Assembly: GCA_003445095.1 (NCBI GenBank)
Contig: DLVS01000769.1
Location: 1 to 5,878 of the forward strand
Direction: 5' to 3'
DNA: 5,878 nucleotides
Source: Verrucomicrobiales bacterium
Lineage (GTDB): Bacteria; Verrucomicrobiota; Verrucomicrobiia; Limisphaerales; UBA9464
Shown here: positions 1 through 5,718 of the stretch, piece by piece
Layout of the letters: each line of letters begins with the position of its first letter
Position numbering within the stretch: position 1 is the first letter of the stretch
Notes under the pieces: generated by a model
Database searches by the model: none
What the model was told of the DNA's origin: nothing
Seen by the model: the letters and a program-made list of their open reading frames with translations, nothing else
Position numbers and translations under genes: made by a program

Positions 1-299
1 GGCGTGGCGGCGTTGAAATCTACCGCCAGGGGGCCGGAGCCATTTGCTGCGAAGTAGTTCTTCGATTCGAAGCGAAAGCGCTCTTGAACGCCGAGGTCCC
101 AGTGCTCGAACTCAGGAGCCTGCTGACGGAGCCAGGTGTTGATCAGTCCTGGGTACGGTTGGGAAACCGGTGGAGTGGTCCCCGGAGGACTCGCGGGCGC
201 TGGTGCCGGGGGTGAGGTGAGAGACTGGGCGGAGAGGGTGATGCCGCCCATGGTGAGCAGACTTGCAATCGTGGAAACTTCGGGGGGAGATAATTTCAT
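1..299 (-). CDS. Secreted/outer-membrane protein, 5' end only; resembles alginate-export-family porins
   Basis: Partial gene that starts with ATG at 299-297 and runs off the left edge, leaving about 99 residues with no stop. Residues 1-26 form a plausible Sec signal peptide: Lys2, a hydrophobic stretch at about 10-24, and a likely cleavage after SAQ/AQS. The n-region is weak, with one Lys and an acidic Glu7. Residues 29-50 are a Pro/Ala/Thr-rich linker. The mature part then begins GLINTWLRQQAPEFEHWDLG followed by QERFRFESKNYF. From memory, this 'xWLRxQxPEFxxWDxGxQxRxRxExKxN' opening is typical of verrucomicrobial proteins annotated as alginate export family, which are 16- to 18-strand outer-membrane beta-barrels. 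The identification is by resemblance only, because the barrel lies outside the window. No Shine-Dalgarno is seen upstream. It lies 377 bp downstream of sigma factor B on the same strand and could be a separate unit or a target of the sigma/kinase system (inference). Confidence 0.6.
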   Translation of the reverse strand, partial: MKLSPPEVSTIASLLTMGGITLSAQSLTSPPAPAPASPPGTTPPVSQPYPGLINTWLRQQAPEFEHWDLGVQERFRFESKNYFAANGSGPLAVDFNAAT

Positions 300-368
300 G
301 CGATAGTCTAGTTTCAGCCGACGGCTTCGGGCGACGCCCGCCGCCGTGTCGTAGATACCTGACCCACC

Positions 369-418
369 GACGTCGGGCTGAGAGGCTGGACAAGGCCAGC
401 CCACTGCTTCCCGACGTC
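369..418. repeat. Nested inverted repeat (9-bp outer stem, 6-bp inner stem)
   Basis: The outer arms GACGTCGGG (369-377) and CCCGACGTC (410-418) are perfect reverse complements. Inside them GGCTGG (384-389) pairs with CCAGCC (396-401) around a 6-nt loop. The left arm also forms part of a perfect 10-bp palindrome CCGACGTCGG at 367-376. The structure lies 70-120 nt upstream of the start of the partial outer-membrane protein gene. It could be a 5'-leader stem-loop, a dyad operator, or a processed 3' end of the upstream transcript. No U-tract follows it on the minus strand, which argues against an intrinsic terminator. Confidence 0.6.
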
Positions 419-482
419 TGATGGACTCAGACTCGGTGAATCTAGCTGGTTTTCCGGCGATTAGGGCAAGACCCGGACCATG

Positions 483-510
483 AATCCTTTTGACGATGGT
501 CAAGAGGATT
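483..510. repeat. Strong 12-bp stem-loop with 4-nt loop
   Basis: The left arm AATCCTTTTGAC (483-494) and the right arm GTCAAGAGGATT (499-510) pair at 11 of 12 positions around the loop GATG (495-498). The single non-Watson-Crick position (489/504) is G-T in + strand RNA and A-C in - strand RNA. This is the longest inverted repeat I found in the window. It lies about 165 nt past the sigma B stop. No T-run follows on either strand, so it is not a textbook terminator. A 3'-end stabilising hairpin, a protein-binding dyad, or part of a small structured RNA or REP-like element are all possible. Confidence 0.65.
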
Positions 511-526
511 TAGCAAATGAGCGATT

Positions 527-554
527 CCGCGGTGGCAACACGGCGAAACCGCGG
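527..554. repeat. 7-bp inverted repeat
   Basis: CCGCGGT (527-533) and ACCGCGG (548-554) are perfect reverse complements separated by 14 nt. Each arm contains the palindrome CCGCGG, so they can pair with each other or with themselves. It lies 16 bp from the stronger stem-loop at 483-510. On its own this is a weak signal in moderately GC-rich DNA; its value comes from the cluster of such structures in this intergenic region. Confidence 0.4.
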
Positions 555-676
555 GCTCCCCATTCCAGTGCGGTGCTGGCTGACAAGCTGCCGACCTGTC
601 ACTGCGAACCCCAGGGCAGGGAACGGCCCCACGAAGGCGCTCAATATTCCGACAGTCCGGCCGGCGAGCCCACAGG

Positions 677-1444
677 TCAATTCGTCCAGACTGCCATAAG
701 GTGACGCATCTCTTCTTCCAGATCACCGGCCGTCCCGACAGTCTGGGCAACTTCGGTGCGGACTAGCTCGCGGAGGCGTTGGCGCAGGCGATGGACCGCA
801 ACGGCGACAGCACCTTCGGACAGGCCGAGAGAGGTTCCCAGTCCCGCATAGGATGATTCGGGTTCTCCAGCTAGAGTGGGTTTTAGGACTTCGTACCAGC
901 CGAGCTTGCCGCGTTGCTCGTGTTCGTGGCGGAGTCGTTCCAGTGCACGCTCGATTACGGTTTGGGCCCAGTGTCGATCAAAGGCGGTTTCGGGCGTCAA
1001 GGAATCGGTTAAGCGCGGCTCGTTACCAAGATCGGGCTCAACTCCGTTGATCGGCACTGTGATGGCTCGCCCACCGCGTTTTTGGGTGTCCTCGCGGCGG
1101 ATTTCGCTGACTAGGTAGTGCCGCAGCCCGGCCAGGAGGAACGAGCGGAATCGGCCCCGCTCGGGCGCGACCGTGGCGAAGTCGTGACGCTCCAACAATC
1201 GAGCCAGGAATCCTTGAACGAGATCTTGGGCAGCGTCGGGTGGATGTCCTTCTTGCCGGAGGTAACTGAAGAGGGGAGCCCAGTAGGTACGACAGAGAGT
1301 TTCGAGGGCCGCTCGAGAAGCGTCGCAAGCATCACCGCCGGCCGACAGAACCACACTCCACTGAGTAGCGGGGAAATTAGTCGGTCCAATACGCGACATT
1401 AACGAGAAACTAGCAAGTCTCCTGCCCGATTGCGAGGGAGACAC
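677..1444 (-). CDS. ECF-like sigma-70 family RNA polymerase sigma factor (sigma B of this locus)
   Basis: A 255-residue sigma factor of the long PVC-type ECF-like family, predicted to direct RNA polymerase to specific promoters. Order: family N-terminal motif FPATQWSVVL (24-33); sigma-2 at about 45-125, including LCRTYW, DAAQDLVQGF (70-79), ERGRFRSFLL and QKRGG; a linker with TPETAFDRHWA (150-160); sigma-4 at about 160-232 with the helix-turn-helix YAGLGTSLGLSEGAVAVAVH (199-218); and a C-terminal tail ending EEEMRHLM, typical of the family and absent from ordinary 170-200-residue ECF sigmas. The annotated start is GTG at 1444, 17 bp after the kinase stop, with AGGGG a few bases upstream. An in-frame ATG at 1399 (residue 16) gives an N-terminus closer to the family's usual length and may be the true start. 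The canonical sigma-2.2 DAED acidic patch reads AAQD here. It is probably cotranscribed with the kinase and is a candidate substrate (inference). Confidence 0.93.
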   Translation of the reverse strand: MSPSQSGRRLASFSLMSRIGPTNFPATQWSVVLSAGGDACDASRAALETLCRTYWAPLFSYLRQEGHPPDAAQDLVQGFLARLLERHDFATVAPERGRFRSFLLAGLRHYLVSEIRREDTQKRGGRAITVPINGVEPDLGNEPRLTDSLTPETAFDRHWAQTVIERALERLRHEHEQRGKLGWYEVLKPTLAGEPESSYAGLGTSLGLSEGAVAVAVHRLRQRLRELVRTEVAQTVGTAGDLEEEMRHLMAVWTN

Positions 1445-1461
1445 TTCGAGCCCCTAAGAGG

Positions 1462-4400
1462 TTAGAGTTTTGGGGCGGCCCATGCTTCAAGGGGATAGTT
1501 CTCCGCACTGTGCAACAGCACCCGGTCGTGGTCCGCGAAGCGAATCCAGTTTCTCGGCGAATCGACCCGCAATTCTAGCCGCCGCCGTCGTCGGGTTTCG
1601 GTCGGATTGTTACCCGCGTTCCAAAGTTTCAAGGTCTCGTCACCTGACGTCGCCAGGACTTGGCCGTCCTGCGAGATGGCTAGTCCGGTAACCGCTCCTC
1701 GTTGTGCCTGGAAATTTTCGCGGGGAAGCTCTTGCCAGTTTTCGGTGGAGAACACTTTCACCGAGCCATCTTCGTGGCCGACGAATAATCGTAAACCGTC
1801 GGGGTGAAAGGCGACAACGGTGTCGTAGTCCTGCGGCGCGCCTAAACTGCGTTCGATTTTGCTGAGATCACGCGCTGGTCGAATCTGGGTATGCGGTCCG
1901 AGTGCCGTTATGGCGACCCACAGGCCGTTCGGTGACACCGCGTGGCTGGTGACGCTATTGCCGCCGAAGTTCATGTTGGCGACCGCCGCTTGACTGAGGG
2001 TACCCGTGGTAAGGTCGACGGAAAACAGTTGTTGTCCGGTGACCCCAATCACGCTGCGTTCGTCGGGTGAAAGCACCGCCGAACGAGTCAGATCGGGGTT
2101 GAGGCCGTGAGCCTTCCAAAGTTGGCGAGGAATTACTCCCTCGCAATTCCACAATGCCACTTCCCCACTCACTTGTGAAAAGGTCAACGGCTTACCATCG
2201 GAGAGCACCGCCAGAGGTAGCTGTCCTTCTCCCAAATCAACCAATCGACCAGTCGCACGGTCCCACCACCAACCGTGATGATCGTTGCGTCGCACCAGCA
2301 CCCACCGCCCATTTGCTGAGCAGGTGGGATGAAATGAGTACGTGGTTGTGTCCAGATTGGAGATTCTTGCACCTGGGGCTTTGGCGTGTTTCGGCCAAAC
2401 CCGCAAGAGGCCGTCGTCGCCGGCGGTAACCAACGAGTCGCCATCCGCACTGAACGCAACGTCGCGGACGCGGCCTTCGTGTCCGAGGAGAAAACCCGAA
2501 CGCCCATTTTCAGCCGAACGGGTCAGCATTTTTTCCGGTGGGTCCTTTGCCCCCGTGGGTCCCACCGCGTCACCGCCCCAATTCTCTTCGTCATCATAGG
2601 TCGCGCCATCCGGCACGGCCTCCAGGAATCGAAATGTGCGGATAACCGAATCATCCCCGACTACGGCGATAACCGGTTCGACCGGCGAAAAAGCAAATCC
2701 GTTGATCGGAAATCGAAAACGCTGCTTGAAAACCGGGGCGCCACCAGCCAACGGGTATACCGCAATCTCCTTCGAGCCGGTGACCACGCTCGCCCAGGCC
2801 ACTGCGGCGAACCGGTTGTCGCCTGAGAGCGCCACGTGACTCGGCTCTGAAAAATCCTTGGATGGCGCCGCCAGAGTCGCGAAGGGCACTCCCGGGAATT
2901 CATCAGTGCGCCAAACTCGCACCGTGTATGGTCCCTGGTGATGCTGCGCTAAGGCGACCAACTGGCGATCAGGGGAAACAGCCAGTGGCGCCGACATGTC
3001 GGGCGGTAGTCTATCTTCCTGAACTTGAACGCGCGTCAGGTCGAGAATCCAGGCGCTAGAATTCCCAGCGACTTCGTCGAACGAATTCCAGCCAAGCACC
3101 AGTCGGTGGTCATCCAGCCACGCCGCATGGGACAATCGTTCCGGATATTGATTGACGATGTTACCAGTGTTCGACTCAACGACGTAAAGGGTATTACCTG
3201 CCGCCAAGGCAATGTGTCGCCCACCAGGGGCCACGCTAAGGGTGCGGTACGGCTGGAACTCGTATGTGGCTGGCGAAGCATTCGAAACGGAAGGGCGAAA
3301 GGTAGTCGGTTCCACCGTCCCATTTTGCGGATCAAAAAGATCGAGGTGGCCGGCGTCGGTGAGCACGGCGAATCGCCCGGACTCGGGCCACCAGGCCAGG
3401 CTCTGCGGGCTTCCCTGAGAAATAGCGGCCGAAAACCGTTCGTCGCCCCGGCAGAGATCAGTGAGCAGACGCCATTCGAACCCGCGACGGGCCGGGTCCA
3501 GTCCCGCCAACAAGCGCCGCGCTTCGCCGAAATCGTTGTGTTCCCGGGCCGCGAGCACGTTGGCGATTGTCGCAAAGTAGCTATGGTCTTCGGCCATCGC
3601 ACGTGCCCGCTCCGCGCGTCTCCACTGCTGCGAAATACCGACGACGGCGGCTAGGATAAGCAGCCCCGCGAGTGTTCCTAACGCGGCAAATCGCGGATTG
3701 CGACGTGCCCATCGGACACAGCGTTCACCGGTTCTGACTGGGCGGGCAATCACCGGTTCGCCCCGGAGATATCGTTCCAAATCTTCCGCGAGCGACTCTG
3801 CCCCGGCGTAACGCTGGGCGGGCGACTTTTCGAGACATCGGAGGCAAATGGCCTCCAGGTCTCGGCCAATCTCCCGACATCGACGGGACGGAGGGATGGG
3901 TTCCCGGGTCCTCGCTCGTTCAATGATCTCGCTCGGGAAATCCCCAGGGAAGGGAAGGTGGCCGGTGATCAAATGATACAGAATGGCCCCGAGGCCCCAG
4001 ACATCTGTCGCGGTGGTGGCGTCTCGGGCACGGCCCGACGCCTGTTCCGGCGCCATGTACTCGGGAGTCCCCAGCGAAGAGGTGCTGAGGGTAAGCGCCG
4101 GCGCATACCCGTGGTTTATGTCTAGCTTGGCCAATCCGAAATCGACCAGGTGGGGCTCTCCATCGGCGTCCAGGAGAATATTCGAAGGCTTGAGATCGCG
4201 ATGGAGAATCCCGTGCTGGTGTGCATGGTGGACGGCACGAGCGATGGTCGCGATCAACCGAGCCGCCCGGATTGGTGGGATCCGCCGCGCGCTCACCCCG
4301 GTTCTTCCGCCGAGCCGCTCGGCAAGTGAGCCGTGCTCGTACAACTTCATGGTGAAGTACAGGTGCCCCTCGTGCTCGCCGACCGAATAAACTGGGACAA

Positions 4401-4830
4401 TGTTCGGGTGATCGAGTCGAGCTACTGCAGTTACCTCAATTTGGAACCGCGCCCGCTCGGCGGCCGTCGCAAATGGACCAAAGCGCATCATTTTCAGTGC
4501 GACTCGGCGGTCTGGTTTACGTTGACGCGCTTCGAACACCACCCCCATCCCACCGGTTGCGATCTGGCGGTTCAAAGTGAACCCGTCAAATTCCCGCGGC
4601 AGAATAGCCTTGGTCGCCTGGTCCACGGCGCGCTCAATTCTCGCGAAGGCCGTCGGCGCCGCGGGCATCAAATCCTCTGGTGGCATCAGCAATCCTTCCA
4701 GCAGTGGATCGGCAGTGGCGTCCGACGGATGGGGAAGCGCCAACTCCAATAGGCAGGCCTGACAGAGGTCTCCTGATTTTCGGACCGCACCGCAGCCCTC
4801 GCAAATAACCGCGGGATCGAGAGACATCAT
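1462..4830 (-). CDS. Membrane Ser/Thr protein kinase: zinc ribbon - Hanks kinase - TM - WD40 beta-propeller sensor
   Basis: 1122 residues. An N-terminal zinc ribbon, CxxC-x9-CxxC, uses Cys10, 13, 23 and 26. The Hanks kinase domain spans about 83-355. It has a P-loop TGGMGVV (92-98, first glycine replaced by Ala91), Lys113 in VALK, Glu132 of helix C, HRDLKPSN with Asp212, DFG at 230-232, GTPEYMAPE at 254-262 and Asp276-Val-Trp; all key catalytic residues are present. Thr247, Ser249-252 and Thr255 in the activation segment are possible autophosphorylation sites. A single TM helix lies at about 381-399 after a basic stretch, putting the kinase in the cytoplasm. A short linker (about 404-460, ending GFEWRLL) precedes a region of WD40-like repeats to the C-terminus. 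The clearest repeats are 783-812 (GHEGRVRDVAF … DDGLLRVW), 1004-1029 and 1048-1070. I count about 14 blade-like units. The start is ATG at 4830; a second ATG follows at once, and no upstream in-frame ATG or GTG exists before a stop. No clear SD. It sits between two sigma factors and probably regulates one or both. Confidence 0.95.
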   Translation of the reverse strand: MMSLDPAVICEGCGAVRKSGDLCQACLLELALPHPSDATADPLLEGLLMPPEDLMPAAPTAFARIERAVDQATKAILPREFDGFTLNRQIATGGMGVVFEARQRKPDRRVALKMMRFGPFATAAERARFQIEVTAVARLDHPNIVPVYSVGEHEGHLYFTMKLYEHGSLAERLGGRTGVSARRIPPIRAARLIATIARAVHHAHQHGILHRDLKPSNILLDADGEPHLVDFGLAKLDINHGYAPALTLSTSSLGTPEYMAPEQASGRARDATTATDVWGLGAILYHLITGHLPFPGDFPSEIIERARTREPIPPSRRCREIGRDLEAICLRCLEKSPAQRYAGAESLAEDLERYLRGEPVIARPVRTGERCVRWARRNPRFAALGTLAGLLILAAVVGISQQWRRAERARAMAEDHSYFATIANVLAAREHNDFGEARRLLAGLDPARRGFEWRLLTDLCRGDERFSAAISQGSPQSLAWWPESGRFAVLTDAGHLDLFDPQNGTVEPTTFRPSVSNASPATYEFQPYRTLSVAPGGRHIALAAGNTLYVVESNTGNIVNQYPERLSHAAWLDDHRLVLGWNSFDEVAGNSSAWILDLTRVQVQEDRLPPDMSAPLAVSPDRQLVALAQHHQGPYTVRVWRTDEFPGVPFATLAAPSKDFSEPSHVALSGDNRFAAVAWASVVTGSKEIAVYPLAGGAPVFKQRFRFPINGFAFSPVEPVIAVVGDDSVIRTFRFLEAVPDGATYDDEENWGGDAVGPTGAKDPPEKMLTRSAENGRSGFLLGHEGRVRDVAFSADGDSLVTAGDDGLLRVWPKHAKAPGARISNLDTTTYSFHPTCSANGRWVLVRRNDHHGWWWDRATGRLVDLGEGQLPLAVLSDGKPLTFSQVSGEVALWNCEGVIPRQLWKAHGLNPDLTRSAVLSPDERSVIGVTGQQLFSVDLTTGTLSQAAVANMNFGGNSVTSHAVSPNGLWVAITALGPHTQIRPARDLSKIERSLGAPQDYDTVVAFHPDGLRLFVGHEDGSVKVFSTENWQELPRENFQAQRGAVTGLAISQDGQVLATSGDETLKLWNAGNNPTETRRRRRLELRVDSPRNWIRFADHDRVLLHSAENYPLEAWAAPKL

Positions 4831-4907
4831 GGGCAGTGAGACCGGGGATTTACAGGGCGGTGCACCTCATTGCCAGTCTTTCTAAGAAATTCGACCGGAT
4901 CATTCAT
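4827..4907 (-). CDS. Possible 26-residue leader peptide, ATGA-overlapping the kinase start
   Basis: The 87-bp gap between sigma A and the kinase contains an ATG at 4907-4905, 10 nt after the sigma A stop. It opens 26 codons starting MNDPVEFLRKTGNEV and ends at TGA (4829-4827). That stop overlaps the kinase ATG (4830-4828) as ATGA, the classic geometry for translational coupling. The kinase has no visible Shine-Dalgarno of its own, which would make reinitiation useful. The evidence is positional only: the peptide has no recognisable domain, its own ribosome-binding site is weak (a GAGA upstream), and an open frame this short can arise by chance. Confidence 0.25.
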   Translation of the reverse strand: MNDPVEFLRKTGNEVHRPVNPRSHCP

Positions 4908-4917
4908 AAAATTCGTC

Positions 4918-5718
4918 TCAGTGGCGCAGAAGGCGGACGAGGTGACGTAACTCGTCCGTGACGTCGGCTTCGTCACGGACCGTTCGCAATACCTCCGCCC
5001 GGACGAGCCGTCCGATTCCCTGTCGAAGGTCGAAGGCGGCCTTCTTGATCGCGCCTTCCGTCATCCCCAACCGCTTCCCAATATCGGCGTAGCTTTCCGA
5101 TGGCTCGGGGTTTCCGCCGAGAAGTCCCCGTAGGGCAGTGAATAGATCGAGCCGCGAGGACCAGTCTTCGCGTAACCGACGCTGGGCGGTGTCCAATACT
5201 TCCTGAGCCCAGCGCCGATCAAAGGCATCTTCGGGGGATTGACCTTCAACCGGCAGCGTTTCGCGCAGCGCCTCCAATTCTTCAAGTGAAAGGAAAGTCT
5301 GGCCTCCGCCTCGCCGTTCCGCTGTTGCCCGAGACCGTTGGTCATGTAACCAACGAGTGAAACAAACTAAGAGAAAAGTCCGAAATCGACCGGCTTGCGG
5401 CTGCGCGTGCCGAAGGAACCCGCGGCTGAGCATATGCTCAAAGAAACCCTGCACGAGGTCGGCGGCATCGTCGTGGTCGTGGCGTCGTTGCCGCAGAAAG
5501 ACATAAAGTGGGCGCCAGTAGGCCCTGGCCAAGTGGTTCAGGGCCGACAAAGCCAAAGAGGGGTCTTCACTCCCCGCGTCGACGATTTCATTCCACATGG
5601 TCGACGGGAAGAGGCCTTGGGCGACCACTTCATGGGAGTCGTCAGGCGGTGCAGCACCGGTTCGACGGTGATCCGGAGTAGCATCTAGTCCGGAAGAAGA
5701 TGCCGGCGGACGGAGCAT
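4918..5718 (-). CDS. ECF-like sigma-70 family RNA polymerase sigma factor (sigma A of this locus)
   Basis: A 266-residue paralog of sigma B and the first gene of the apparent unit. After a 36-residue Pro/Ser-rich, probably disordered N-terminus come FPSTMWNEIV (37-46); sigma-2 at about 57-138 with ARAYWRPLYVFL, DDAADLVQGFF (83-93), AGRFRTFLL and ERRGGG; a linker with SPEDAFDRRWAQ (161-172); sigma-4 at about 170-243 with helix-turn-helix YADIGKRLGMTEGAIKKAAF (210-229); and the family tail VTDELRHLVRLL. The start is ATG at 5718. No later in-frame ATG leaves the conserved FPST motif intact, and the ribosome-binding site is weak (GGA about 6 nt upstream). The recognition helix differs strongly from sigma B (GAIKKAAFDLRQGIGRL against GAVAVAVHRLRQRLREL), so the two probably have different promoter specificity. 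No anti-sigma factor is adjacent in the window, so the neighbouring kinase is the likely regulator (inference). Confidence 0.93.
   Translation of the reverse strand: MLRPPASSSGLDATPDHRRTGAAPPDDSHEVVAQGLFPSTMWNEIVDAGSEDPSLALSALNHLARAYWRPLYVFLRQRRHDHDDAADLVQGFFEHMLSRGFLRHAQPQAGRFRTFLLVCFTRWLHDQRSRATAERRGGGQTFLSLEELEALRETLPVEGQSPEDAFDRRWAQEVLDTAQRRLREDWSSRLDLFTALRGLLGGNPEPSESYADIGKRLGMTEGAIKKAAFDLRQGIGRLVRAEVLRTVRDEADVTDELRHLVRLLRH

Larger units (their letters stand above)
300..676. other. 377-bp intergenic region with clustered inverted repeats; no convincing gene
   Basis: This stretch separates sigma factor B from the partial outer-membrane protein gene. Small open frames exist on both strands (for example 480-704 on + and 442-750 on -), but their translations show no recognisable domain, signal peptide or membrane segment, and some overlap sigma B. 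It does hold several inverted repeats (listed separately at 369-418, 483-510 and 527-554). There are also two short palindromes just upstream of the partial gene: AGCCGACGGCT at 316-326 and GGGCGACGCCC at 329-339. An 8-bp palindrome CCGGCCGG lies at 657-664. I see no T-run after any stem in the minus direction, so no canonical intrinsic terminator. It presumably contains the 3' end of the sigma/kinase transcript and the promoter and 5' leader of the partial gene. Confidence 0.7.

Noticed and set aside
112..393. 93-codon minus-strand open frame over the partial outer-membrane gene
   Set aside because: The overlapping frame starting at 299 has a signal peptide, a Pro-rich linker and a recognisable mature sequence; this one is Arg/His/Ser-rich with no family features.
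369..510. Intrinsic terminator for the sigma/kinase unit
   Set aside because: Stems are present but neither is followed by a T-run in the minus direction, so a Rho-independent terminator cannot be claimed.
510..680. 56-codon hydrophobic frame starting at a TTG that overlaps the sigma B stop
   Set aside because: It has a hydrophobic N-terminal half and stop/start overlap, but no ATG or GTG start and no recognisable family; only a TTG could start it, so it is left uncalled.
480..704. 74-codon plus-strand open frame in the intergenic region
   Set aside because: Its ATG falls beside a hairpin arm, the translation has no domain, signal or membrane segment, it runs into the sigma B 3' end on the opposite strand, and no ribosome-binding site is evident.
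442..750. 102-codon minus-strand open frame overlapping the sigma B 3' end
   Set aside because: It overlaps sigma B in another frame, and its Cys/Arg/Trp-rich composition is that of a shadow frame.
3025..3654. 209-codon plus-strand open frame
   Set aside because: It lies entirely antisense to the kinase's propeller region, where codon bias leaves long open frames; no domain is recognisable.
4333..4752. 139-codon plus-strand open frame
   Set aside because: It is antisense to the kinase catalytic domain, which is firmly supported by its motifs.
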